In this document: in pieces, positions 50,870 through 61,437 of the stretch
Numbering within the stretch: the stretch's first letter is position 1
Layout: each line of letters begins with the position of its first letter
NCBI RefSeq assembly: GCF_030814435.1
Contig: NZ_JAUSUW010000015.1
Span: forward strand, 1-64,000
Reading direction: 5' to 3'
Length of the DNA stretch: 64,000 bases
Origin: Peteryoungia aggregata LMG 23059
GTDB lineage: Bacteria; Pseudomonadota; Alphaproteobacteria; Rhizobiales; Rhizobiaceae
Position numbers and translations under genes: made by a program
Notes under the pieces: model-generated
Databases searched by the model: none
Told to the model about the DNA's origin: nothing
The model's input: the letters and a program-made list of their open reading frames with translations, nothing else

Positions 50870-52675
50870 TTACTGCACCCGCGCGTCGAACCAGGTCGGG
50901 CGCTGATAGCCGTAGAGCGGGGCAGTCTCTGGGCGACCGATATGCTTCCAGCGCGCCACCCACTGCTCGCCGATATGATAGAGCGGCACCACATAGTGAC
51001 CGGCGACCAGAAGCCGGTCATAGGCACGGACGGCAGCCTGGAAATCGGCGGGATCACGGGCCTGCAAGAGCGCCTCGATCATGCGATCAATATCCGGATC
51101 GGCAACACCGGCATAGTTGAAGCTGCCCTGGGCATCCCTGGATTCAGAACCCCAGCGATTGACCTGCTCGGCACCAGGCGAGAGCGACGAGGTGTAGGAC
51201 ATGATGACCATGTCATAGTCGAAGCTGTTGGAACGCGCCTGGTACTGGGCGTCATCGACCGTCCGGATCGCCATGTCGATCCCGATCAGCTTCAGGCTGC
51301 GCTGGAAGGCGATCGCCATCTTCTCCTGGCCCTCGTTCTTACTCATGACCTCGAAGGAAAGCGGTTTGCCGGAGGCATCGACCATCTTTCCGCCCTCGAT
51401 CTTGTAGCCGGCCTCGCCGAACAGTTTCACCGCCTTGGCCAGTGCCTTGCGGTCGCCGCCCGAGCCGTCGGTCGCCGACTGGGTATAGGTCCCCGCCAGG
51501 ATCTCCGGTGAGAGCCTGTCCTTGGCGGCCCCGAGAAGCGCCAGTTCCTTTTCATCCGCCGCGTTGCCGAAGGCGCCGAGCATGGAATTCTGCCAGTAGC
51601 TCTGCGTGCGGGTAAAGGCATTGCCGAAGAGCGTCTTGTTCATCGATTCGAAATCGAAGGCGGTGCTGATCGCCTCGCGCAGCTTCACATCGGCAAAGAT
51701 CGGACGACGGGTGTTGAAGACGAAGCCCAGCATGCCGGAGGGAAGGCCCGGCTTGAAGGCCTCCTTCACCACATCGCCATTCTTCACGGCCGGGAAGTCA
51801 TAGGCGCGCTCCCAATGATTGGCGTCACCATCGGGATAGATGTCGATATCACCCTTCTTGAAGGCTTCGAACAGCGTCGCTTCCTGCAGGAAATAGGTGA
51901 CGCTGATCTCGTCGTAATTGTCGAAGCCGACCTTCGAGGGAATGTCCTTGCCCCAATAGTCGGGATCGCGTGCCCAGGTGACCTTCTCGCCGGGCTTCAG
52001 CTCCTTGATCTTGTAGGGACCCGATCCGACCGGGATGGCGAGCCCGCCCTGGTCGAAGGTCGCAGGATCAATCGCATGCTGCGGCAGGATCGGGGTCGAC
52101 AAAGCGAAGATCAGCGGCGTCTCTCTGTTGGCCTTCTCGTTGAAGGTGAACTTGATGCCGTGATCGCCGACCTTCTCCATCTTGGCGACCGCATTCAGCC
52201 GGCCGTTGAAGGGCGGGCGGCCCTTGTCTCGCAGCAGTTCGAAGGTGAACATCACATCTTCGGGAGTGACCGGTTTGCCATCATGCCATCTGGCCTTTGG
52301 ATTGATGTTGAACTGCACATAGGTACGGTCCGCATCCCATTCGACGCTTTCGGCCAGCAGGCCGTAGAGCGAGAAGGGCTCGTCTGCCGAGCGCGTCATC
52401 AGCGGCTCATAGAGCAGATTGCCGAATTCCGGATCCCAGACGCCGCGTGCCGTGGTGCGCATGCCCTTGAGCACAAATGGGTTCAACGCATCGTAAGTGC
52501 CGACCACGCCGTAATTGACCTTGCCGCCCTTTTTCACGTCCGGCATCACGTATGGGAAATGCGTATAGTCGGCAGAGAGCGCCGGCTCACCATGCATGGC
52601 GATGCCGTGTAGGGGATGCGCCTGTGCGACGGTGGCAAAAGGCAGCAGCAAAAGACTGAACAACAGACGGCGCAA
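50870..52675 (-). CDS. Extracellular oligopeptide-type substrate-binding protein (YejA/OppA family)
   Basis: About 601 residues. The preferred start is TTG at 52673-52675, because GGGGAGG lies 9 nt ahead and the product then begins with a proper signal peptide (LRRLLFSLLLLPFATVAQAH); an ATG at 52735 lacks a ribosome binding site. The SBP_bac_5 domain follows (HGEPALSADYTHFPYVMPDVKKGGKVNYGVVGTYDALNPF, DVMFTFELLRDKGRP, VGSGPYKIKELKPGEKVTWARDPDYWGKD). YejA-like proteins feed YejBEF importers of antimicrobial or muropeptide-type peptides, but no permease genes lie beside it. Confidence 0.87.
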   Translation of the reverse strand: MRRLLFSLLLLPFATVAQAHPLHGIAMHGEPALSADYTHFPYVMPDVKKGGKVNYGVVGTYDALNPFVLKGMRTTARGVWDPEFGNLLYEPLMTRSADEPFSLYGLLAESVEWDADRTYVQFNINPKARWHDGKPVTPEDVMFTFELLRDKGRPPFNGRLNAVAKMEKVGDHGIKFTFNEKANRETPLIFALSTPILPQHAIDPATFDQGGLAIPVGSGPYKIKELKPGEKVTWARDPDYWGKDIPSKVGFDNYDEISVTYFLQEATLFEAFKKGDIDIYPDGDANHWERAYDFPAVKNGDVVKEAFKPGLPSGMLGFVFNTRRPIFADVKLREAISTAFDFESMNKTLFGNAFTRTQSYWQNSMLGAFGNAADEKELALLGAAKDRLSPEILAGTYTQSATDGSGGDRKALAKAVKLFGEAGYKIEGGKMVDASGKPLSFEVMSKNEGQEKMAIAFQRSLKLIGIDMAIRTVDDAQYQARSNSFDYDMVIMSYTSSLSPGAEQVNRWGSESRDAQGSFNYAGVADPDIDRMIEALLQARDPADFQAAVRAYDRLLVAGHYVVPLYHIGEQWVARWKHIGRPETAPLYGYQRPTWFDARVQ

Positions 52676-52947
52676 GGTTGTGATCCTCCCCGGAATAGAA
52701 TCTCGAATGTGCCGGGACGCTAGCACAATCACCATAAAACCAACACAAGCGGGTGGGATTTAGGCTGGGTGAGTCGATCCAGTGTCAAAGAAATGCTGGA
52801 TATTCCGGTCGCCACACTGTAACAGGTGAGCCGGATCGCGAGGTCATGTATTTGCCTCATTTGAACGACAGGTGAGGGCAGACAAGACCGGCGAATGACG
52901 CGGCACCAAAGTCCGCGCGACAGGGGTTTTCAGGAGACGGAATACGT

Positions 52948-53571
52948 ATGATGTTCAAACTTAGCAACGCAACGCGGACGGCTGTGTCTGCACTCGCACT
53001 GTCCTTCGCCGCCACCGCCATGCCGGTTGTCGCCCAGGCGCAGGAAGCGGCCCCGTCCAAGTGGTTCAAGACCTGCTCCAAGCAGGAAGAATCCGACGTC
53101 TGCGTGGTCCAGAACCAGCTCGTGGCGGCCAATGGCCAGCTGATCACCGCCGTTGGCCTGATCACGGTCGAAGGCAAGGTCAACCGCAAGCTGCTGCAGG
53201 TCACGGTTCCCTCGGCGCGCCTCATCCCGCCAGGCGTCCTGATGCAGATCGACGGCGCCAAGGGCACCAAGCTCGACTACGCCGTTTGCCTTCCCGACCG
53301 CTGCACGGCCGAAATCCCGCTGACGGATGCGATCATCGACAGCCTGAAGAAGGGTGGCGAGGTTGTGTTCACCTCGATCAACTTCCGCCGCGCGCCGAAC
53401 CCGATCAAGATCCCGCTGAGCGGCTTCACTGGGGCGTTTGACGGCGAAGCGATGTCGCAGTCGCAGGCTGAAGAGCGCCAGCGCCTGCTGCAGGAAGCCA
53501 TGCAGAAGAAGCAGGAAGAGCGCAACAAGGCGATCACCGACGCCCAGAACGCTGCCAAGCAGGGCAACTGA
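52948..53571 (+). CDS. Invasion-associated locus B (IalB) family protein
   Basis: 207 residues. A signal peptide (about 1-31, ending VVAQAQ) precedes an IalB domain with Cys residues in KTCSKQEESDVCVV and VCLPDRCTAEIPL that probably form disulfides. The C-terminal 50 residues are highly charged and helical (QAEERQRLLQEAMQKKQEERNKAITDAQ), a possible coiled coil. IalB helps Bartonella enter red cells; free-living relatives have many paralogues of unknown function. GGAGA precedes the start. Monocistronic, with a hairpin after the stop. Confidence 0.85.
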   Translation: MMFKLSNATRTAVSALALSFAATAMPVVAQAQEAAPSKWFKTCSKQEESDVCVVQNQLVAANGQLITAVGLITVEGKVNRKLLQVTVPSARLIPPGVLMQIDGAKGTKLDYAVCLPDRCTAEIPLTDAIIDSLKKGGEVVFTSINFRRAPNPIKIPLSGFTGAFDGEAMSQSQAEERQRLLQEAMQKKQEERNKAITDAQNAAKQGN

Positions 53572-53596
53572 TCCGCTTTACAGGATTGAAATGCAA

Positions 53597-53624
53597 GAAG
53601 CCCGCGTCATCAGACGCGGGCTTC
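53597..53624. terminator. Bidirectional terminator hairpin between ialB-like and hspQ
   Basis: GAAGCCCGCGTC (53597-53608) pairs perfectly with its complement (53613-53624) over a 4-nt loop. It lies between two convergent genes. No long T-tract is present, so efficiency is uncertain. Confidence 0.7.
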
Positions 53625-53649
53625 TGTGCGTTCGGGTTCGGCCTATCTT

Positions 53650-53979
53650 TCAGTGGGCGAAGTTCATCTTCGGCTTGTAGCGCCCGACCTGCTCCATCTC
53701 AAAGATCTGCTGGATCTGCGGATTGCGCAGTGGCTCCTTGCTCTGGTCGCGTTCCAGGTTCTGCTCGGAGACATAGGCCACATATTCCGTCTCGGAATTT
53801 TCCGCGAGCAGATGGTAGAAGGGCTGGTCTTTGTGCGGGCGCACTTCGGCCGGGATCGAATTCCACCACTCCTCGGAATTCGCAAATTCCGGGTCAACAT
53901 CGAAGATGACGCCACGGAACGGAAAGACCTTGTGCCGTACGACGTCCCCGATACCAAATTTAGCGCTTCGTTGTTTCAT
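53650..53979 (-). CDS. hspQ: Heat-shock protein HspQ
   Basis: 109 residues from MKQRSAKFGIGDVVRHKVFPFRGVIFDVDPEFANSEEWWNSIP. The YccV-like/HspQ beta-barrel is complete (RPHKDQPFYHLLAENSETEYVAYVSEQNL). HspQ binds hemimethylated DNA and, in enterobacteria, is a specificity-enhancing factor of Lon. The start is set by AAGGAAG; eight upstream codons are not used. Confidence 0.93.
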   Translation of the reverse strand: MKQRSAKFGIGDVVRHKVFPFRGVIFDVDPEFANSEEWWNSIPAEVRPHKDQPFYHLLAENSETEYVAYVSEQNLERDQSKEPLRNPQIQQIFEMEQVGRYKPKMNFAH

Positions 53980-54066
53980 GGCTTGACTTCCTTTCCCTGA
54001 CATATTTGGGAAGAAACCCCGTTAAAATCAAGGGATGGTGTGTGATCGCGCGGCCGGATGCCACAC

Positions 54067-54993
54067 CTAGGCCGGCTTGCGGCCCGGGGCGGTTGCGAGA
54101 ATCAGGCCACCTGTTACGAGCACGATGCCGACGGCGTGGTACGACTCGAAATGCTCACCGAGAAAGACGACAGCCATGACGATCGACATCGGCGGCATCA
54201 GGTAGAGGGTCATTCCGGCGATCCCGGGCCCAAAGACCTGCACCGCGTGCTGGAAGCAGTAGAAGGCTGCGAGTGAGGCGAAGAGGATGATCCCGGCGAG
54301 CTTGGCGAATTCCATCGCGGTGTCGGGCAGGGGGCCTCCCGATGCCATCTCCATCAATCCCGGCGGGATGAGGACGATCGCGCCGGACAGCGCGAGAAGG
54401 GCAAACAGCGCAAGCGGCGGCATCTCGCGCACCGAAGGACGTCGCAGCAACAGGGAATAGGCGGCAAAGGCGATGGCCGCCACCAGGATCGCAAGGTCAC
54501 CTCTATTGAAAGTGAGCTCCAGCAGCGCCTCGGGATGTCCCTTCAGGACGATCGCGACGACGCCGGCAAAAGCAATGATCATGCCCGCGAGTTCGAGGCG
54601 CGTGATGGCCCGCTTCTGGAAAAGCCACTGGAACAGGATGATGAAGAGCGACGATGTGGTGTAGATCAGCGTCGCATTGGATGCGGTCGTCAGCGTCAGC
54701 GCCCAATAGACCACACCGCCGCAGATGCCCATCCCGAGGATGCCGAGGGTCAGCCAGAGTGCGGTGTGATTGCGGACGAAATTCAGGCAGGCCTGCCGCT
54801 CCTGCCAGATGAACGGCGACATGAGAATGGCAGCACCGACCCAACGCAGAAGCGCGGTGGTGAACGGCCCAACCTCGCCTGTAATGCCCCGGCCAAAAAT
54901 CAGGTTGGACGAAAAAAACAGTGGCGCCAAGAGAAACAGCAGCCAGTCATAGAGTCGGGGGCCGGATGTCGGGTGAGAAGCTGGCATGGGCAT
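54067..54993 (-). CDS. DMT-superfamily (EamA) transporter behind a leader
   Basis: About 308 residues from MPMPASHPTSGPRLYDWLLF. Ten helices in two EamA repeats (NLIFGRGITGEVGPFTTALLRWVGAAIL; LAILVAAIAFAAYSLLLRRPSV) are present. The frame remains open upstream through a leader that holds a perfect 10-bp-arm dyad and an intrinsic terminator, so the gene is likely under both repressor and attenuation control. Cargo unknown; amino acid or drug export is common for the family. It is not closely similar to the EamA protein at 49093. Confidence 0.86.
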   Translation of the reverse strand: MPMPASHPTSGPRLYDWLLFLLAPLFFSSNLIFGRGITGEVGPFTTALLRWVGAAILMSPFIWQERQACLNFVRNHTALWLTLGILGMGICGGVVYWALTLTTASNATLIYTTSSLFIILFQWLFQKRAITRLELAGMIIAFAGVVAIVLKGHPEALLELTFNRGDLAILVAAIAFAAYSLLLRRPSVREMPPLALFALLALSGAIVLIPPGLMEMASGGPLPDTAMEFAKLAGIILFASLAAFYCFQHAVQVFGPGIAGMTLYLMPPMSIVMAVVFLGEHFESYHAVGIVLVTGGLILATAPGRKPA

Positions 54994-55010
54994 CGCTGAT
55001 GGCGGAGTGA

Positions 55011-55032
55011 ACGCTAGCACCAGTGCTAGCGT
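55011..55032. promoter_or_regulatory. Perfect operator-like dyad upstream of the EamA gene
   Basis: Arms ACGCTAGCAC and GTGCTAGCGT are exact complements with a 2-nt centre. The site ends 18 nt before the EamA start codon. Its length and perfection suggest a dimeric repressor site. No regulator gene is adjacent. Confidence 0.6.
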
Positions 55033-55448
55033 GCCACCGCGCCGCTTGAAAGCACCATTTCCGCCAAACGGGACACCTGGGAACGAAAAAAACGCCGGCG
55101 GATCTCTCCGCCAGCGTGTGATGGCCAAGAGACTGGATGATCGGGGCGGCAAAGATGAAAATAAGAACGTTATAATAAATCGAAACACACTTCGGATCTA
55201 GCAAGTGTCCAGCTTAGTCCATGTGCCATTCGTCACAGCCTGAGGCAGTGAACATATGTTTTATAGTAGAACTTTAACGATTCATACACCAACACGATCA
55301 TAAAAATGGCAAAATTCAAATTTGCAATCCAGAACAGTATTTCGTTGATTTGAACTAAATTAGAGTATCCTTTTGGTTTGGCGCCTGCAGGTCGGTGGTG
55401 CGCAGAGTACTTCGCTAAGGACACTGCAAACAACAAGGGGTGAAGCAG
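55033..55448. other. A/T-rich gene-free region with leader terminator
   Basis: About 415 nt without a supported gene. The part nearest the EamA gene holds the terminator at 55086-55117; further up are A/T-rich stretches (TTATAATAAAT near 55170, and 55250-55380) that could contain promoters for the minus-strand leader or for the plus-strand gene at 55449. No ORF with a ribosome binding site was found. Confidence 0.45.
55086..55117 (-). terminator. Intrinsic terminator in the EamA leader (attenuator or sRNA end)
   Basis: On the minus strand ACGCTGGCGG pairs with CCGCCGGCGT (one wobble) over AGAGAT and is followed by seven T. It lies about 95 nt before the EamA start and after no visible minus-strand gene. 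It must end either a small RNA or a regulated leader transcript. Confidence 0.75.
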
Positions 55449-56297
55449 TTGCGTACTCGTTGGGAAGAAGACCCTGAGACGGCCCAGAGCCATCACCGCA
55501 AGTTTAGCATCCTGCCCCTGGCGCTCGGGCTGGCGGTGCCTGTTGCATTCATTGCTGGCGCTGCCATCACCAGTTTCATGAACATGCCTCAAAGCAGCGC
55601 GGAAGAGGCCCTTGCGCAGTCTGGCGGCGGGCTTGACGGCCAGTTGTGGACGGTCGATGAGCAGAAGCGCTGTGCCGCCACGGTCGAGACGGCGCGTGCG
55701 GATATTGTCAGCTTACGCCAGCAACTCGAAACGTTGCAGTCCCAGGTCATCTCCGTAACACGCGAGAAGGTGGAGGCGGAGCAGAAAATGGCTTCGGCTC
55801 TGGCGGAGAAGGCTGCGACCGAGGCCGGTGCTGCGCGCGTGATGACCGTCAGCGCCTCCGCCGCGACTGATGCGCCGGTAGATGCGGTCAGTCCTCTGGT
55901 GCCGGTGTTGCAGCCAGATCCCTCTTCGGCGCCGTCGGGCAATGGATCCGGATCAGCGCCGCCCCCAGGAAGTGTTCAGCCAATCTCGGATGTCAGTGTC
56001 CCGGATGCGTCTAAGCCAGCCCCTTCGGCGGAGGTGATGGCTGCGGTCACGGATCAAGCGCCGGATCTTTCAGCCAGCACCAGCGGTGCGTTGTCACCGC
56101 GCTCGTCGCTCGCGGTCTCCGACGCCATGTCCAGTGCGGCGGGCCTTGATGTGTTGTCTGCGCCTCAGCGACGAGACCTGGAGGCGAGCCTTGTGCGGGG
56201 CGAGTGCGTCTCTGACAGCTTGTTCGAAGCCTTCAATAGCCGTGTTCCGGTCGTCCCGTTGCGCGACCTTATTCGCAAGCTTGATAGTGAATGCTGA
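55449..56297 (+). CDS. Membrane-anchored coiled-coil protein, unknown
   Basis: About 282 residues. TTG at 55449 is preferred, since AAGGGG lies 8 nt ahead; the GTG at 55440 would overlap it. One membrane span (ILPLALGLAVPVAFIAGAAI) follows a short basic N-terminus. Next come a coiled coil (about 65-120, VETARADIVSLRQQLETLQSQV and VEAEQKMASALAEKA), a long Pro/Ser/Ala linker, and a C-terminal globular piece with two Cys (LVRGECVSDSLFEAFNSRVPVVPLRDLIRKLDSEC). No family recognised. It precedes a TAXI binding protein by 279 nt on the same strand. Confidence 0.65.
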   Translation: MRTRWEEDPETAQSHHRKFSILPLALGLAVPVAFIAGAAITSFMNMPQSSAEEALAQSGGGLDGQLWTVDEQKRCAATVETARADIVSLRQQLETLQSQVISVTREKVEAEQKMASALAEKAATEAGAARVMTVSASAATDAPVDAVSPLVPVLQPDPSSAPSGNGSGSAPPPGSVQPISDVSVPDASKPAPSAEVMAAVTDQAPDLSASTSGALSPRSSLAVSDAMSSAAGLDVLSAPQRRDLEASLVRGECVSDSLFEAFNSRVPVVPLRDLIRKLDSEC

Positions 56298-56576
56298 TCC
56301 AAAGCAGGTGACTGTCTGGCGGCACATGGCCGCTGAGACGGCTTCTGTCAGTACAGTCTGGATCAGCTGCAATTTTATCTGAACACATGCGTGTTGAACC
56401 GGGGCCGGCCGGGTTCCTGTGTTTATCTCTGTCGCGTTTTCCAGGGTGTGTTTGCGTTCAGCATACCCTGCGGTGACGCGAGAATGCACCGTGAGACCAG
56501 CAGAACAGCAAACAGTAACTTGATCTATTGAAGCAGCATCTGAAGCCATAATCGTCGTGACTGGGAGGATTGCCCT

Positions 56577-57602
56577 GTGAAATTATCGAGCCTTTCCGTG
56601 CTAACCATGACCATGTGTGCCGGCCTCCTGCCGAGCTCCGTTGAGGCGCAACAAGCAGAACGCAACATCATGGCGAGCAGGCCTGGCGGGACCCATTGGC
56701 CCTTCGCGCAGGACATTGCCACCCTGGGCAAGAAATGCGGCCTCGATTTGAACCTGGTGGAATCCGGTGGCTCTCTGGAAAACTTCTTCGGCGTCCGCAA
56801 CCGCCCCAACACGCAGTTCGGCATCGTGGCCGCCGACGTCTTGAATTACATGAACTCCTACAAGAGCCAAGATGCGGACGTTCGCTCGGCGGTCCAGGGC
56901 ATGCGCATCATGTTGCCGCTCTACGACGCCGAAGTGCAGGTCGTGGCCCGCTCAGGTATAAATTCTCTATCGGATCTCGCGGGGCTCCGTGTGGGGGTCG
57001 GGCCGGAAGACAGTGCGGCAAATCTGACCGGCCAGCTGATATTCGATATTCTCAAGGTCAAACCGAGCGAGCTGGTCAAGGGCTCGAACGACGACATGAT
57101 CGAGCTCCTGCTGCAGGGCGAGATCGACGCCTTGTTTCGCGTTGCAGGCGCCCCGGTGGAGGCCTTTACCGATGGTCGCCTCGATGAACGCTTTCATATC
57201 GTGCCGATTACCGAGAGCGTTCTGAAGGCGAGCTACAAACCGACGACGCTCAGGGCAGGGCTCTACACGTTTCAGCCGACGGCGGTGGATACGATTGCCG
57301 TGAAGACTGTCATCATGACCTATGAATATGGGTCAAAGAACAGCGCCTACTACCAGAACTCGTGCAAGGTAGTGTCGGACTTCACCAAGCTGATCGTGGA
57401 TAACATCGATGAGCTGCGGCGAACCGGGCATCCCAAGTGGAAGGAAATCGACCTGACGGAAATTCCCCAGGGATGGACTGTCGGCGACTGCGTCCGCAGG
57501 GGGCTTGAGCCGACCTATCAATTGCAGTGCCTTCCCCCGAAGGTCGAGGACAGCGCAAACCAGGAATATCTGGATCTTCTGCGCAAGCACATGAAAAACT
57601 AG
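56577..57602 (+). CDS. TAXI-family periplasmic binding protein (orphan)
   Basis: 341 residues, GTG start with GGGAGG ahead. A signal peptide (to SSVEAQQ) precedes a TAXI domain (NIMASRPGGTHWPFAQDIATLGKKCGLDLNLVESGGSLENFFGV, SLSDLAGLRVGVGPEDSAANLTGQLIF, LLLQGEIDALFRVAGAPVEAF). TAXI proteins normally deliver glutamate or similar acids to a fused TRAP permease, but no DctQM-type gene is near. Cys residues at CGLDLN, NSCKVVSD, GDCVRRG and LQCLPP may form disulfides. The membrane coiled-coil protein upstream could be its partner in sensing rather than transport. Confidence 0.8.
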   Translation: MKLSSLSVLTMTMCAGLLPSSVEAQQAERNIMASRPGGTHWPFAQDIATLGKKCGLDLNLVESGGSLENFFGVRNRPNTQFGIVAADVLNYMNSYKSQDADVRSAVQGMRIMLPLYDAEVQVVARSGINSLSDLAGLRVGVGPEDSAANLTGQLIFDILKVKPSELVKGSNDDMIELLLQGEIDALFRVAGAPVEAFTDGRLDERFHIVPITESVLKASYKPTTLRAGLYTFQPTAVDTIAVKTVIMTYEYGSKNSAYYQNSCKVVSDFTKLIVDNIDELRRTGHPKWKEIDLTEIPQGWTVGDCVRRGLEPTYQLQCLPPKVEDSANQEYLDLLRKHMKN

Positions 57603-57695
57603 TGTTCACGCGTCGCCCGCTCATCCGGGCATTGGCCCATGAGTGGCCAGGTTGTCTCCCAGGGCAGCCTTTCATCACGCTTCGTGTCCAAACAA

Positions 57696-57723
57696 AACAA
57701 GCAGCGCCAAAGCGCTGCTTGTT
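57696..57723. terminator. Bidirectional terminator between TAXI gene and glnA
   Basis: AACAAGCAGCGC (57696-57707) pairs perfectly with its complement (57712-57723) over CAAA. It sits between convergent genes; T-rich sequence is mild on either side. Confidence 0.8.
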
Positions 57724-57748
57724 CTGATCTCAGTGTAATGTCTCTAGC

Positions 57749-59158
57749 TCAGGCCGAGTAGTACATGTCGAATTCGACCGGATGCGGGGTCATTTCGAAG
57801 CGCATGACTTCCTGCATCTTCAGTTCGATGAACGAATCGATCTGGTCGTCATCGAAGACGCCGCCGGCGGTCAGATACTTGCGATCCTTGTCCAGGTTTT
57901 CGAGCGCTTCGCGCAAGCTGCCGCAGACCGTCGGGATCTTCTTCAGTTCCTTCGGCGGCAGATCGTAGAGATCCTTGTCCATGGCCTTGCCAGGATGGAT
58001 CTTGTTCTTGATGCCGTCGAGACCGGCCATCAGCATGGCAGCGAAAGCGAGGTAGGGGTTCGCGGTAGGATCCGGGAAGCGGACTTCGACGCGCTTGGCC
58101 TTCGGGTTGGAGCCGAAAGGAATGCGGCACGACGCCGAACGGTTGCGGGCCGAGTAGGCGAGCAGAACCGGTGCTTCATAACCCGGGACCAGACGCTTGT
58201 AGGAGTTGGTCGACGGGTTGGAGAAGGCGTTGATCGACTTGGCATGCTTGATGATGCCGCCGATGAAGAACAGGCAGCTTTCCGAGAGACCTGCATATTC
58301 GTCGCCAGCGAAGGTCGGCTTGCCGTCCTTCCAGATCGACATATGCACATGCATGCCCGAGCCGTTGTCGCCGAAGATCGGCTTCGGCATGAAGGTCGCG
58401 GTCTTCCCATAGGCATTGGCGACCTGATGCACGACATACTTGTAGATCTGCATCTTGTCGGCATTGCGCACCAGCGCGTCGAACTTGATGCCAAGCTCGT
58501 GCTGGGCCGCTGCCACTTCGTGGTGGTGCTTTTCAACGACCACGCCCATTTCGCCGAGAACCGTCAGCATTTCGGAGCGCATGTCCTGCAGGCTATCGAT
58601 CGGCGGAACCGGGAAGTAACCGCCCTTGACGCGCGGACGGTGGCCGAGGTTGCCGGTCTCGTAGTCGGTGTCGTCGTTCGACGGCAGTTCGGTCGAATCC
58701 AGCTTGAAGCCCGTGTTGTAGGGGTCGGCCTTGTACTTCACGTCGTCGAAGACGAAGAATTCGGCTTCCGGACCAACGAAAATGGTGTCGCCGATGCCCG
58801 ATGCCTTGAGATAGGCTTCGGCCTTCTTGGCAGTGCCGCGCGGATCGCGGTTATAGGCTTCGCCCGAAACCGGATCGAGAATGTCGCAAAGGATGACCAT
58901 CGTCGACTGGGCGAAGAAAGGGTCCATGTGGACGGTTGCCGGATCCGGCATCAGCACCATGTCGGACTCGTTGATGGCCTTCCAGCCGGCAATCGAGGAG
59001 CCGTCGAACATGACGCCATCGGCGAACATGTCTTCGTCAACACAGGCAATGTCCATCGTCACATGCTGCAGCTTACCCTTGGGATCGGTGAAGCGCAGGT
59101 CGACGAACTTGATGTCGTTGTCCTTGATCTGTTTCAGGATATCGTTTGCGGTCGTCAT
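57749..59158 (-). CDS. glnA: Glutamine synthetase type I
   Basis: 469 residues, GSI-beta type. Visible are the beta-grasp N-terminal domain ([21 protein letters not shown]), the metal/ATP motifs [21 protein letters not shown] and [15 protein letters not shown], and the adenylylation site [10 protein letters not shown], whose Tyr is modified by GlnE. It condenses ammonia with glutamate. It follows glnB by 63 nt and shares its NtrC/sigma-54-type promoter. Complete and intact. Confidence 0.97.
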   Translation of the reverse strand: MTTANDILKQIKDNDIKFVDLRFTDPKGKLQHVTMDIACVDEDMFADGVMFDGSSIAGWKAINESDMVLMPDPATVHMDPFFAQSTMVILCDILDPVSGEAYNRDPRGTAKKAEAYLKASGIGDTIFVGPEAEFFVFDDVKYKADPYNTGFKLDSTELPSNDDTDYETGNLGHRPRVKGGYFPVPPIDSLQDMRSEMLTVLGEMGVVVEKHHHEVAAAQHELGIKFDALVRNADKMQIYKYVVHQVANAYGKTATFMPKPIFGDNGSGMHVHMSIWKDGKPTFAGDEYAGLSESCLFFIGGIIKHAKSINAFSNPSTNSYKRLVPGYEAPVLLAYSARNRSASCRIPFGSNPKAKRVEVRFPDPTANPYLAFAAMLMAGLDGIKNKIHPGKAMDKDLYDLPPKELKKIPTVCGSLREALENLDKDRKYLTAGGVFDDDQIDSFIELKMQEVMRFEMTPHPVEFDMYYSA

Positions 59159-59221
59159 ATTGTTATGTTCCTCGCGTGAGCTGACGATGTAAACCCGACC
59201 TCCCTAGGTGTCGGGCTCCGA

Positions 59222-61423
<2,202 letters not shown>

Positions 61424-61437
61424 CGTCTCGGGGTGGG

